A DNA stretch of 64,000 nucleotides from Chthonomonas sp. UBA2017 (GTDB lineage Bacteria > Armatimonadota > Fimbriimonadia > Fimbriimonadales > Fimbriimonadaceae). Below the pieces are notes generated by a model. The model was not told where the DNA came from and searched no databases. It saw only the letters and a program-made list of their open reading frames with translations. Below, one piece after another: positions 17,802 through 26,396 of this stretch. The stretch spans positions 54,118 to 118,117 of the forward strand of contig DDCB01000019.1 in the NCBI GenBank assembly GCA_002335425.1, given 5' to 3'. The first letter of the stretch is position 1, and each line of letters opens with the position of its first letter. The position numbers were made by a program, and so were the translations under genes.

Positions 17802-18821
17802 ATGAAGAAGCCGCCCGAAGCCGAGTCTTGGAAAAAAATCGTTCTGCGTTCGATGCCCCAGCCGGCTTGGCTCAGCGAAGACGCGCCTCAAGTCGAGGTC
17901 TTTTTGAGCAGTCGCGTCCGATGGGCCCGGAATTTGGTCGGATTTCGCTTTCCGCATGCCGCGGATGCCGACGAGCTGAGAGCTATTCAGAAAAAGGTGC
18001 GCGAGGCGGCCGGGTCGGGTGCGCAGAAATGGGAGGTGCTCAGGCGACTGAGCGAAGCCGAACAAGATTATCTGATCGGATGCCGCTTGATCTCTCCGGA
18101 TTTTCATCATCGTGAACCGGGCCGATTGGTGTTGCTGAATCCCATTCGTTCCTTGAGCATTATGGTCAATGAGGAGGACCATTTCCGATTGCAGGCTCTC
18201 ACTGCCGGGTGGTCGCTCGCGACGGCCCAGCGGCTCGCTGATGAGGCAGAGAAGGGCTTTCGCGAGCGACTGGACTGGGCCTCTCATCTTCGGTGGGGGG
18301 CTTTGACGTCGAGTCCGTTTAACGCCGGCATCGGACGACGACTCTCGGTCATGGTCCATCTCGTTGGCCTGGCGCAAACCGGCCGACTGACCGCCGTCTT
18401 GCAGGCGCTGGCATCGCGTCGCCTCACCGCGCGCGGCCTCTTTGGCGAAGCCAGTCGCGCGGTGGGAGCTTTCTTGCAAGTCAGCACACTGGCTCCCAGC
18501 GAGGCCGACTTCGTGGGGGCCTGTGAGTACCTCCTGCGCGAAGAGACCGAGGCTCGGCGAGAGTTTGGTCGAGCCGCGCTGGAACTCCGAGTGAAGCAAG
18601 CGATTGACTTTGCGGTCGCTCAGCCTCAGCTCACGCTCGCCGATGCACTCCGGGCGATGAGCTGGGTTCGCTGGGGGGCGTCGAGTGGCGTGACCGGGTC
18701 GACCCAAACTCCGCGAAGTGTGGACCGTTGGCTCACCACGCTCGAAGTGAGAGGCTCCGCCGAACCCAGCGTGGCCGGACGCCAAAGAGCCGACTCAGTT
18801 CGGCACTTTCTGGGTCGGTGA
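17802..18821 (+). CDS. McsB-like protein-arginine kinase homologue lacking the catalytic Cys
   Basis: This belongs to the ATP:guanido phosphotransferase family: SSRVRWARNLVGFRFP at 36-51, VNEEDHFRLQAL at 122-133 and the GLFGEASRAVG loop. In bacteria this branch is McsB, which phosphorylates arginines to mark proteins for ClpCP. The family phrase L-T-S/A-C-P-x-N-x-G-x-G reads LTSSPFNAGIG here, so the conserved cysteine (Cys167 in B. subtilis McsB) is Ser171. mcsA, ctsR and clpC, its usual partners, are absent. The start is ATG 17802; upstream in-frame codons lie in AT-rich sequence opposite the methyltransferase start. It may be a pseudokinase or a weakly active enzyme. Confidence 0.8.
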   Translation: MKKPPEAESWKKIVLRSMPQPAWLSEDAPQVEVFLSSRVRWARNLVGFRFPHAADADELRAIQKKVREAAGSGAQKWEVLRRLSEAEQDYLIGCRLISPDFHHREPGRLVLLNPIRSLSIMVNEEDHFRLQALTAGWSLATAQRLADEAEKGFRERLDWASHLRWGALTSSPFNAGIGRRLSVMVHLVGLAQTGRLTAVLQALASRRLTARGLFGEASRAVGAFLQVSTLAPSEADFVGACEYLLREETEARREFGRAALELRVKQAIDFAVAQPQLTLADALRAMSWVRWGASSGVTGSTQTPRSVDRWLTTLEVRGSAEPSVAGRQRADSVRHFLGR

Positions 18822-18853
18822 CGTCTCGCCCCGGCCTTGCGTAGGGAAGAGTG

Positions 18854-19441
18854 ATGCGAAGTGAGCTTGTCGTCGGTGGGGGTTGTTTTTGGTGTTTGGA
18901 GGCGATGTTCTCCGAACTCGATGGAGTGACCTCCGTTGAATCCGGCTACGCCGGGGGCGAACTTCCGAACCCCAGCTACAAAGAGGTCTGTGGAGGCAAG
19001 ACCGGACACGCCGAAGTGATCAAAGTTTCGTTCGATGCGTCCCGAATCAGTCGCGCAGACCTTCTCCGGGTCTTCTTTGTGGCGCACGACCCGACCCAAC
19101 TCAATCGCCAAGGCAACGACATCGGGCATCAGTATCGGTCGGTCGTGTTCTTCACCGACTCGGCCGAGTTCGACGAGGCCCGGGCCGTGCGCGATGAAGT
19201 GAGTGAGCTCTACGAAGCTCCGATTGTGACGACTTTCGAGGAGCTGAAGAACTATTCTCCTGCCGAGGACTATCACCAAGGCTACTTTGATCGCTTTGAA
19301 ACTGGGAACATCGTCACCCGTGCGACGATGAACGCCGGATACTGTTCGGCCGTCATCGCTCCAAAGGTTGCCAAGTTTCGAAAGGCGTTTGCCGAGAAGC
19401 TCAAGAAGTCCCACTCCGAACCCGCCGACCTGTCAAACTAG
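18854..19441 (+). CDS. msrA: Peptide-methionine (S)-S-oxide reductase MsrA
   Basis: MsrA reduces methionine-S-sulfoxide in proteins. The catalytic motif GGGCFWCLEAMF is at residues 9-20, followed by GYAGGELPNPSYKEVCGGKTGHAE and YHQGYF, all standard. The 195-residue length is normal for a single-domain enzyme. AGGGAAGA precedes the GTG/ATG pair at 18851/18854; the ATG is taken. It lies 32 bases after the McsB-like gene and six before proS, so the three may form one operon of protein-quality and translation genes. Confidence 0.95.
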   Translation: MRSELVVGGGCFWCLEAMFSELDGVTSVESGYAGGELPNPSYKEVCGGKTGHAEVIKVSFDASRISRADLLRVFFVAHDPTQLNRQGNDIGHQYRSVVFFTDSAEFDEARAVRDEVSELYEAPIVTTFEELKNYSPAEDYHQGYFDRFETGNIVTRATMNAGYCSAVIAPKVAKFRKAFAEKLKKSHSEPADLSN

Positions 19442-19447
19442 CTCCTT

Positions 19448-20962
19448 GTGAGCAAGAATCTCGGCCTAACCCCCCGCTCGGAAAGCTACAGCGAGTGGTA
19501 CAACGACCTCATTCAGAAAGCTGAACTGGCGGACTACTCTCCGGTTCGAGGGTGTATGGTCATCCGCCCGAACGGCTACGCCATTTGGGAGAACATGCAG
19601 CGTCACCTCGACGATATGTTCAAGGCCACCGGGCATGTGAATGCTTACTTTCCGCTCTTGATCCCGAAGTCGTTTTTGAGTCGCGAGGCCGAGCACGTCG
19701 AAGGGTTCGCCAAAGAGTGTGCCATTGTCACCCACCACCGTCTGATGAACGATCCAGACGGCAAAGGCGTGGTCGTCGACCCCGAAGCCAAGCTCGAGGA
19801 AGAGCTCGTCATCCGGCCGACCAGCGAGACGATCATCTGGCACAGCTACGCTAAATGGATTCAAAGCTATCGCGACCTGCCGATTCTGATCAACCAATGG
19901 GCCAACGTCATGCGCTGGGAGCTGAGAACGCGCCTTTTTTTGCGAACCGCCGAGTTTCTTTGGCAAGAAGGTCACACCGCTCACGCGACCTGGGAAGAGG
20001 CCGAGGCCGAGACCATGCAGATGGTGCGCGTCTATCAGAAGTTCGCCGAGGAGTTCATGGGCGTCGCCGTCTTGGTGGGCAAGAAGTCCGAAGGCGAAAA
20101 GTTCGCCGGTGCGGACCACACGTACTGCATTGAGGCCCTCACCCAAGATCTGCGATGCGTTCAAGCGGGGACGTCGCACCATCTCGGCCAGAATTTTGCC
20201 AAGGCGTTCGATGTCCAATTCCAAAGCCAAGAGGGCAAGCTCGAATACGTCTACGCCACCAGTTGGGGGGTTTCGACTCGCCTGATCGGAACCCTCGTGA
20301 TGGCTCATAGCGACGACAAGGGGCTCGTCGTCCCGCCCCGACTCGCGGCGACTCAAGTGGCAATCGTCCCGATCGGTCGGGATGATGCGGCTCGCGCGGC
20401 GACTTATCCGGTGAGTGAACAGCTGGCCGAAGAGCTACGCGAGTTGGGTTATCGCGGCCTGCCAGTCCGAGTTCGGGTCGACAAGCGCGAAAAGGAGACT
20501 CCGGGATTCAAGTTCAACGACTGGGAGATGAAAGGGGCCTGCATTCGAGTCGAGGTCGGTCCGCGCGATCTGGAGGCAGGGCAGCTGATTGTTGCTCGAC
20601 GAGACACGGGCGAGAAGGTCACGATCCCGCTCGCGGGGGCGGCACAAGCCATTCTTGAGCAACTGGAGGCGATGCAAACCGCGCTCTTAGAAAAGAATCG
20701 CGCTCTTCGGGAGGCGAACACCCACCGGCTGGATCGTTGGGAAGACTTCGTCCGACACTTCGAAGGCGAAGGTGGGGCTGGATTTGTCCTAGCCCACTGG
20801 GACGGCACGTCCGAAACCGAATCCAAGATCAGCGAAGCGACCAAAGCCACCATTCGATGTATCCCGTTCGAGCCGCTCCATCCCGACGACGAGCTCCCGG
20901 GCCGGTGTGTCTTCTCCGGCGAGCCCAGCGCGCGGCGAGTGGTATTTGCCAAGGCCTATTGA
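19448..20962 (+). CDS. proS: Prolyl-tRNA synthetase, archaeal/eukaryal type (short form)
   Basis: Charges tRNA-Pro. Class II core motifs are visible: [20 protein letters not shown] (motif 1 region), [20 protein letters not shown] (motif 2) and [20 protein letters not shown] (motif 3). There is no inserted editing domain. The 504-residue length, the [19 protein letters not shown] start and the C-terminal extension with Cys/Glu-rich elements mark the type 3 archaeal/eukaryal form, which occurs in scattered bacterial phyla. GTG 19448 is the start; the stop overlaps the convergent small gene by seven bases. Confidence 0.95.
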   Translation: MSKNLGLTPRSESYSEWYNDLIQKAELADYSPVRGCMVIRPNGYAIWENMQRHLDDMFKATGHVNAYFPLLIPKSFLSREAEHVEGFAKECAIVTHHRLMNDPDGKGVVVDPEAKLEEELVIRPTSETIIWHSYAKWIQSYRDLPILINQWANVMRWELRTRLFLRTAEFLWQEGHTAHATWEEAEAETMQMVRVYQKFAEEFMGVAVLVGKKSEGEKFAGADHTYCIEALTQDLRCVQAGTSHHLGQNFAKAFDVQFQSQEGKLEYVYATSWGVSTRLIGTLVMAHSDDKGLVVPPRLAATQVAIVPIGRDDAARAATYPVSEQLAEELRELGYRGLPVRVRVDKREKETPGFKFNDWEMKGACIRVEVGPRDLEAGQLIVARRDTGEKVTIPLAGAAQAILEQLEAMQTALLEKNRALREANTHRLDRWEDFVRHFEGEGGAGFVLAHWDGTSETESKISEATKATIRCIPFEPLHPDDELPGRCVFSGEPSARRVVFAKAY

Positions 20963-21240
20963 GCGGCGTGCGCTTCGAGCTCTTCGAGCGCAGCTCGATA
21001 GGCTTTTAAGTAGAGGGCGGACAATGCTCCGCCCAAAAGCGGGTCGCGCAGAGCCTCGTTCCAGCCTTCTTGTGCCTCCGCCCATTGCTCCGCCGTGAGC
21101 CCGGCCTCAGAGGCGATCACCAGGCATGCGTCTTCATCGGGCAAGACCGCGTGCATTCTCGCGGCAAGCTCGGCGTAGAGTTCAAGGGGGACTCCAGCAA
21201 TGATCGGAACAACAATGGTTTGGGGTCGGGGATTCGGCAT
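20956..21240 (-). CDS. Conserved-looking small protein of unknown function
   Basis: A 94-residue, mostly helical, acidic protein ([20 protein letters not shown], then [20 protein letters not shown]). GGGAG sits eight bases before ATG 21240. No motif or family is recognised. It lies between the SARP-type regulator gene upstream on the same strand and the tail of proS, whose last seven bases it overlaps in antisense. The clean ribosome binding site and codon use support a real gene. Confidence 0.55.
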   Translation of the reverse strand: MPNPRPQTIVVPIIAGVPLELYAELAARMHAVLPDEDACLVIASEAGLTAEQWAEAQEGWNEALRDPLLGGALSALYLKAYRAALEELEAHAAQ

Positions 21241-21362
21241 ATTTAGTCTCCCGGACTCGGGCGAGGGCATGAAGTGGATGCGCCTCGCCGAGTCATCGGT
21301 CTCGTCTCATGAGGAATTATCCGCTCTGACTGTGAAAGCCCGGTGACAAAGCCGTGACAACT

Positions 21363-23246
21363 TCACCGATTCGAAGAATTTCTTGAAATTTGCTCGAGCA
21401 CGGTGATGAGATCGGCGGCGAGCGCGGGTTCGTGAACTCGGGCATACTCCAGCGCTTTGCGAAGATTCTCTTCTTCTCGGCTCAGGTCTGCGCGATCGGC
21501 GGTCTTCATCCACTGGGCGAGATGAAAACAGTGCTCACGCCGGAGCTGTTGCCAAGCGTCCTCGCCCATCAACTCGCGAGAAAAGCGCCGCATCGTCTCA
21601 AGCATGGTCATCCTCATCTCCAGCCCGGACTCTTCGACCTGGAGGAGCGAGCGGTCACGGAGAATCTCCGCGTGCTCGACCCACTCGAAGCCGGGGAAGA
21701 ACTGGCCGGCGAGGCTCGTCGAAGCTCCACCTCGAAAGATGCTCAACCGAAAGAACGTCGCCTGGACTTCAGGAGCCAGATCGTCAAAGTTCCAACGCAG
21801 GGTGTCAAGCAGAGTCCGATGTCGGCCCGCCCCGTCTCGGCGCTTCGAGCCCAAAAAGTCCGGGCTGCCCGCGATCTGTTCCAAAATCTCGCGCGGCGTC
21901 AGAAACTGAGCTCGATGCGCGGCCATCTGGATCGCCAACGGAATTCCGTCGAGCTTCTGCACGAGTTCGACGACGTCTCGTAACTTTGCTCGATCCTGGG
22001 CCAGGGTCGGGTTGTGGGCCGAGGCCCGGTCCAGAAAGAGGGCAACGCCCGGAAAATCCTTCGCTAAGAGGAGATCGCCAGGCAAGTCCGGGGTCGCAAA
22101 AGGCGCCACGCGAATCTCGCGCTCTCCGCCAATGCGGGTCGCTTGACGCGACGTCAAAAGAAGTTCGAGCGAGCGGTTTTCTTCGAGCAGCCTCTTGACT
22201 TCGGACGTCGCTGACTCCGCCCAGGCGTCGAACTCATCCAGAATCAGCAAGACCGGCCCCACGGAGACCCCCTCAGCGACCGAAGGCCAGCCCAATGAAC
22301 GGGTGATGAACTCCTCCAAGGAAGACCCCTCCTCGCAACTGCTCATCTCAAGAAACGCCACTCGGCCCTCAAAGTCTGCCCTCAGTCGATGCCCCAACTC
22401 TAGGGCGAGTCGAGTCTTGCCGACTCCGCCCAGGCCTGTCAGGGTCACCAGTCGAGCCGAGTTCGGCTGGTTCGGGAGGAGCAAAGCCTCGAGTCGAGCG
22501 AGCTCGGCCTCTCGCCCGAAGCAAACATCGACCGGCTTCGGAACGGGGTGCGAAAACCGGACTGGGGCCGGACCTGGGGGAGATTCGACCGGCGTCGAGC
22601 AAGCCGAATCCTTTCGAATGAGATCTTGCAGGGCTCGGACTTCGGCGTCGTCCAGGCCGAGCTGACGGGCCGCCATCAGATCTTGTTCGGCCTGAGCCTG
22701 GTCGCCGTCCTGAGACCGAGCCAACGCCAAATGCGCCAGCGTGCGAGCGTGGAGCCGAGACCATCGGTCTCGCTCCGAAAGGATCCAACGCTCCGAAAGC
22801 CCCTCCGCCAAAGGTCCTCGGACCATCGCGGCCAGCTCAATGAGCGTCGCCAATCGATCTGGGCCTTCCGGCCGGATTTCGCGGATTCGGCGAGCATATT
22901 CATCGGTGTCCACTCGAACTCCCGGTCGGACCAGGCCCACGCTCTGCCGGTCTGAGTGAAAGAACTCGATCCCCTCTGGAGCCGCACGACGCAGTCGGGC
23001 CAGCTCTTGGCGCAACCGCACGCGAGTCGAGTCCAAAAAATCCTCTGGCCAAAGGAGTTCCGCCAACTCGTCCCGAGAAAGAGGACGATCTGGGGTGAGC
23101 GCCAATCTGACCAAGATGAGCGCGGCCACTTTGGTCTCGAACTTCGAGACGACTTGGCCCCCGATTTCGAGCGTGGGCCGCCCCAAGATGCGGATCAAGA
23201 TCGGCCCCGAAGGATCGGTCATTTCGAGCAGAGAGTTATGAGCCAT
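21363..23246 (-). CDS. SARP/AfsR-like regulator: winged helix, BTAD and STAND ATPase
   Basis: A 627-residue multidomain regulator. Residues 15-110 form an OmpR-like winged helix (LSRDELAELLWPEDFLDSTR, VRLRQELARLR). Residues 115-215 form the helical bacterial transcriptional activation domain. From about 240 there is an NB-ARC/STAND NTPase with FGREAELARLEALL, P-loop GLGGVGKTRLALELG (271-285), Walker B LLILDEFDAW (333-342) and LLLTSR (363-368), then GIPLAIQMAAHRAQFL. The order matches AfsR without a C-terminal TPR array. Members act as ATP-gated activators. It is divergent from a beta-propeller gene, and a palindrome at 23262-23283 lies in the shared upstream region. Confidence 0.85.
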   Translation of the reverse strand: MAHNSLLEMTDPSGPILIRILGRPTLEIGGQVVSKFETKVAALILVRLALTPDRPLSRDELAELLWPEDFLDSTRVRLRQELARLRRAAPEGIEFFHSDRQSVGLVRPGVRVDTDEYARRIREIRPEGPDRLATLIELAAMVRGPLAEGLSERWILSERDRWSRLHARTLAHLALARSQDGDQAQAEQDLMAARQLGLDDAEVRALQDLIRKDSACSTPVESPPGPAPVRFSHPVPKPVDVCFGREAELARLEALLLPNQPNSARLVTLTGLGGVGKTRLALELGHRLRADFEGRVAFLEMSSCEEGSSLEEFITRSLGWPSVAEGVSVGPVLLILDEFDAWAESATSEVKRLLEENRSLELLLTSRQATRIGGEREIRVAPFATPDLPGDLLLAKDFPGVALFLDRASAHNPTLAQDRAKLRDVVELVQKLDGIPLAIQMAAHRAQFLTPREILEQIAGSPDFLGSKRRDGAGRHRTLLDTLRWNFDDLAPEVQATFFRLSIFRGGASTSLAGQFFPGFEWVEHAEILRDRSLLQVEESGLEMRMTMLETMRRFSRELMGEDAWQQLRREHCFHLAQWMKTADRADLSREEENLRKALEYARVHEPALAADLITVLEQISRNSSNR

Positions 23247-23261
23247 TGCAGTTGGCAGAGC

Positions 23262-23283
23262 GGAATCGGAATGTGACGATTCC
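23262..23283. promoter_or_regulatory. Palindrome between divergent genes, candidate operator
   Basis: GGAATCG at 23262-23268 is repeated inverted as CGATTCC at 23277-23283 with an 8-base spacer. It lies 16 bases upstream of the SARP-like gene and 48 bases upstream of the propeller gene, a position from which either could be controlled. The bound protein is unknown. Confidence 0.4.
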
Positions 23284-23330
23284 TATGCTACTAGGAAACG
23301 CCCCCGAGTCGCCGAATCGTAAGGACTAAC

Positions 23331-24239
23331 ATGCTCTCATCAACGGCGACTTCGAACGTTTTCCACCGAACTCAGGGCAGCCCTGTCCGGAAGATCGCTT
23401 TTCATGAAGAGCTCGCGATCTGGGTGACGGCCGACTCCGAACGAATCTTGCGAGCATGGGATCACCGAGGCGAACTGATTTGGGAGAACGACTTTCGAGC
23501 TCTTTGCTCGCGAGATCGAGCTGTGGAAATCGTTCGAGATCTGGTCTTTGATTCTGCGGGCGAGGCTCTCTATGCGACGTGCGGATCGACGCTCCATCGA
23601 CTCGACGCCCGGTCGGGGCGGGTCGAATGGGAATGGGAAGGCGCACAAGTCGTTGGCTTTCGCAATTCGATGCCCCAACACCTCGCCGCTTTGCCCGATG
23701 GCTCGGTGATCACCTCCACAGACACCGGGGTTTTTGTCCGATTCGGCCGTCAGGGCGAGATTCTCCAACAGCGCGAGTTCAACGAAGTGCCGAAGAACTT
23801 TGTTTTTTGGCCCGAACGAGGCGAGATCGTCGGATCCGATGGATACAGTTTGAGCCGATGGGATGCGGCCACCTTGCAGCTCAAAGAGCTTCAACGGCTG
23901 GGCGAACCGGTGTATGGATTTGCCTTCGATCCGCACCGAGCGCAAGTCGCGCTGAGATTTTTGGACCGAGTCCATTGGTGGACTCTCGGGCAACCCGATC
24001 GAGCTCAGACCTGGACCTGTCGCCCTGGACTGCCGCTTGTTCAATGGGCGCAGAGCGGGGAAGTCTTGGCGGTGACGCATGAACATGGCCTGGATTGGGT
24101 CAGCCGAGCCGGAGCCTGCATCGAGTCGACCGACCTCCCCGAGCGAGTGGTCAGCCTCGGGGCCTTTTCGCAGGGCCATCGCGTGGCCGTCGGCACAAGT
24201 GAAGGCAAGATCGTCACTCCGACGGTCCCAAAGGCTTGA
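23331..24239 (+). CDS. WD40/PQQ-like beta-propeller protein
   Basis: A 302-residue cytosolic protein of repeated four-strand blades: VRKIAFHEELAIWVTADSER, ILRAWDHRGELIW, VRDLVFDSAGEALYATCGST, LHRLDARSGRVEWEW, GFAFDPHRAQVALRF. The h-x-x-h-x-h(D/H)-x-x-x-x-x-h-h-h rhythm is that of WD40 or PQQ-type propellers, about six to seven blades. There is no catalytic signature, so it is probably a scaffold. AAGGA lies six bases before ATG 23331. Its divergent neighbour is a STAND-type regulator; such ATPases often work with propeller scaffolds. Its stop codon overlaps the tRNA-Arg promoter. Confidence 0.7.
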   Translation: MLSSTATSNVFHRTQGSPVRKIAFHEELAIWVTADSERILRAWDHRGELIWENDFRALCSRDRAVEIVRDLVFDSAGEALYATCGSTLHRLDARSGRVEWEWEGAQVVGFRNSMPQHLAALPDGSVITSTDTGVFVRFGRQGEILQQREFNEVPKNFVFWPERGEIVGSDGYSLSRWDAATLQLKELQRLGEPVYGFAFDPHRAQVALRFLDRVHWWTLGQPDRAQTWTCRPGLPLVQWAQSGEVLAVTHEHGLDWVSRAGACIESTDLPERVVSLGAFSQGHRVAVGTSEGKIVTPTVPKA

Positions 24240-24263
24240 CCCGAGGCCCGGTCCGGGTATAGT
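24236..24263 (+). promoter_or_regulatory. Sigma-70-type promoter of tRNA-Arg
   Basis: TTGACC (24236-24241), a 16-base spacer, and TATAGT (24258-24263) precede the tRNA by 12 bases. The -35 box overlaps the stop codon of the propeller gene. Confidence 0.8.
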
Positions 24264-24275
24264 AAAACTCCTTGC

Positions 24276-24351
24276 CCGGACGTAGCTCAGTGGATAGAGC
24301 ATCGGTCTTCGGAACCGAGGGTCGGGGGTTCGAATCCCTCCGTCCGGGCCA
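24276..24351 (+). tRNA. tRNA-Arg (anticodon TCG), CCA encoded
   Basis: A full cloverleaf is visible: acceptor CCGGACG pairs with CGTCCGG, D-arm GCTC/GAGC, and anticodon stem TCGGT/ACCGA around loop CTTCGGA (anticodon TCG, reading CGA). The T-arm contains GTTCGAAT. Discriminator G and an encoded CCA end at 24351. Foreign, AT-rich sequence starts within about 30 bases downstream, as at tRNA integration sites. Confidence 0.95.
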
Positions 24352-24381
24352 TTCTCTTCCCCTTCTCTCGGAACGGGCAAG

Positions 24382-24975
24382 GTGTGGTGCGTGGATTTCA
24401 TCCACGATGCCTGCCTGAACGGCTCGAAGCTCAAGATCCTCTCGGTGGTCGATGAGTTCACCCGTGAATGCCTTGCGCTTGAGGTGGATACCCGCCTGAA
24501 TGCGCGGCGTGTTCGCGAGGTCCTTTTGCCGCTCTTTGCGATGGGCCGCGCTCCTGAGTTTGTGCGCAGCGATCACGGCTCGGAGTTCATCGCCCGGCTG
24601 GTGGCGGTGTTCTTGTCGGAGTCAGGTTCTCAGAGCCATTTCATCCGGCCTGGTTCGCCCTGGCAGAACGGCTTTGTCGAGTCGTTCCATTCGACCTTGC
24701 GCCGCGAGCATTTGGATGTCGAGGTGTTTGTGAATGTTGCCGACGCCCAGGTGAAGACCGCGATCGGGCGTCGATGGTACAACGAGGTTCGCCCCCATTC
24801 GAGCCTGGCTAACCAACCTCCGAGGGCGGCGGCCCAAGGTTGGAATTCTGGTCGGGCTACGCCCTCCCTCCATTCCAACCTTGGGGAAAAACCCCAATCG
24901 TCACTCCCGGAGACCTCATCCCAGGATGTCTTCATCAATGGGGGCAGACCAGGAAGAAGTCGGACCGCACATTGA
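24382..24975 (+). pseudogene. IS3-family transposase (OrfB) fragment, N-terminus missing
   Basis: Only the integrase (rve/DDE) core remains. First catalytic Asp is in VWCVDFIHDACLNG, second in VRSDHGSEFIARL and Glu in NGFVESFHSTLRREHL, followed by RRWYNEVRPHSSLANQPPRA. Complete OrfB proteins have about 100 more N-terminal residues (HTH_21 region) plus OrfA; here homology starts about 26 bases after the tRNA. The C-terminus runs on past the usual end into IS-end sequence with two hairpins (24833-24885, and TTGGGG/CCCCAA just after). It is probably inactive. Confidence 0.85.
24833..24885. repeat. Inverted repeat (hairpin) in the IS remnant
   Basis: A 14-bp perfect stem (24833-24846 with 24872-24885; core CAAGGTTGGAAT / ATTCCAACCTTG) with a 25-base loop lies within the 3' part of the transposase fragment. 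It is directly followed by a smaller TTGGGG-A4-CCCCAA hairpin. It may be a read-through barrier of the original element. Confidence 0.6.
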
Positions 24976-25536
24976 GGGGTGCAACTTCACGCGCACCAAG
25001 TTCAAAAAAGTGAGTTCTCTCCCCCGCATACTTGTTCGTTCAAGACTTTCTGGTACGAATCCGGTCCGTATGAGGAGCCTCCAAGAAGCAAGGTTAAACG
25101 CTGGATAAAGCAATATTGATGCTGTTAGGCAGATCGTGCCCCGATTCTCTTCATACTCGATAACGGATTGCATCAAAGAGTCCGCAAATCGCCGAGTACT
25201 TAACGAAATTCCAATCGCTCCCCGATTCACGCAAATCATGTGGATCAGCGCACGTTGATCGACATTGCTGGACCCAGAAGTAATGGAAGTTCTTGCAAAC
25301 GCAATCAAATCTGAGTCTTGAGACAAAATATGGTAGCAAGAACTCGGATTTGCCTCGTGTCTACTCAGTAAGTCAGAAGCAGATAACGGCTCAAGAAATC
25401 CACCGTACTCAAGAACACTACTCTGGACGCTATCAACCACCAAAGAGTTCCGAAGATGCGAGATATCATCAAGGCATGCTGGCGGATAAGGGGAAAGGAC
25501 GTGGGTCACATCCAGGTTTTGATAATTTTCGCTCAT
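24916..25536 (-). CDS. GNAT-like N-acetyltransferase domain protein
   Basis: A 206-residue product, AT-rich and unlike neighbouring genes in composition. The middle part fits a GNAT fold: DLIAFARTSITSGSSN (strand pair), ALIHMICVNRGAIGISLSTR (strand plus a divergent acetyl-CoA loop), then NLASWRLLIRTGFVPE, the typical final helix and beta-bulge that read N-x-x-S-x-R-L-x-x-x-x-G-F. The acceptor is unknown. Its ATG overlaps the stop of the upstream membrane gene (ATGA, 25533-25536), so the two are coupled. The last roughly 20 residues are read through the end of the IS remnant, so the natural C-terminus was probably replaced. Confidence 0.55.
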   Translation of the reverse strand: MSENYQNLDVTHVLSPYPPACLDDISHLRNSLVVDSVQSSVLEYGGFLEPLSASDLLSRHEANPSSCYHILSQDSDLIAFARTSITSGSSNVDQRALIHMICVNRGAIGISLSTRRFADSLMQSVIEYEENRGTICLTASILLYPAFNLASWRLLIRTGFVPESLERTSMRGRELTFLNLVRVKLHPSMCGPTSSWSAPIDEDILG

Positions 25537-26396
25537 TGATTCGCTGTCGAAATGAAATTGGGATTTTTAAGGAGAAATGCATCAAGCTTCAAAGATCTTT
25601 CCCAAAGTTGACGCAATCCTCGATAATAGGAACGCGCCACTCCGGCCTTCGTATTCTTGAACAGGTAGACAGGAAGTTTCGGGGAGTCGACTTCGTTCAT
25701 ATGTGGAACTAGAATCGACACACCAGATTCGTCATTTGGGTCAGCAAAATATGCACGAAGGCGAGGAAAAGAATCGTGAAAGCGAATCTCAAACTGTCCC
25801 AAATACCTGTTATTTTTCGAGAAATTCACTATTTTCATTGCGTAGCTAAGAGAGTTTCGACACTCTGAACGAAGTTCCTCGGATGTTTGTCCGAAATCTG
25901 TTGCTATGCTATCAAAAATCGGCGAATTTGGATTTTGAACAAGTACGTAAATATTGACTCCATCTCTTAGCTTATCAAGAAATAGAGGTTGATAGTCATT
26001 CAGAGATTTGTGAAAATTTGATCCGAACATCCATAGCTCTTGTTTAGAACCCTCAATCGTTTTTTCTATTTCTGGTTGCGCAGCGGAAGAGTCTTTAAAG
26101 AACCGAATCAAACCTGTATCTTTGAACAGGACCTCGCGATAGGTGAATGCGAAGACTGCAGTAAACAGAAATCCAATAATAACGAGGTATGAAGATTGTA
26201 TTCTCTTGTCGATGGCGTCCTTCCTTAGCAGAGTATATGCGATTACAATCGAGCAGAGGCTGAAAAGTGCTTGTAACTGATCTGGAAGTCCAAAAAGCAT
26301 CGTAATCAGCGCGACCAGGGTAGCTGGTGCAACAATCTGTCCGATGAGAATGAGCGACTGCATCGTCTTGTTTTGAGCTGGTTGATTCTCTTCCAT
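25533..26396 (-). CDS. Three-helix membrane protein with inactive-PLD-like cytoplasmic domain
   Basis: A 287-residue protein. Three transmembrane helices lie at about 14-37, 41-57 and 69-86. A soluble domain of 190 residues follows. Its landmarks are KQELWMFGSNFHKSL, then GVNIYVLVQNPNSPIFDSI, FEIRFHDSFPRL, AYFADPNDESGVSILVPHM, PVYLFKNT and YYRGLRQLWERSL. This order resembles PLD-like sensor/effector domains (DUF5919-like) that follow HTH domains in other bacteria, but the catalytic HxKxxxxD motif is absent. I infer a membrane-tethered ligand- or nucleotide-sensing or effector domain. It is coupled to the GNAT-like gene and lies in foreign-looking DNA. Confidence 0.6.
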   Translation of the reverse strand: MEENQPAQNKTMQSLILIGQIVAPATLVALITMLFGLPDQLQALFSLCSIVIAYTLLRKDAIDKRIQSSYLVIIGFLFTAVFAFTYREVLFKDTGLIRFFKDSSAAQPEIEKTIEGSKQELWMFGSNFHKSLNDYQPLFLDKLRDGVNIYVLVQNPNSPIFDSIATDFGQTSEELRSECRNSLSYAMKIVNFSKNNRYLGQFEIRFHDSFPRLRAYFADPNDESGVSILVPHMNEVDSPKLPVYLFKNTKAGVARSYYRGLRQLWERSLKLDAFLLKNPNFISTANQ

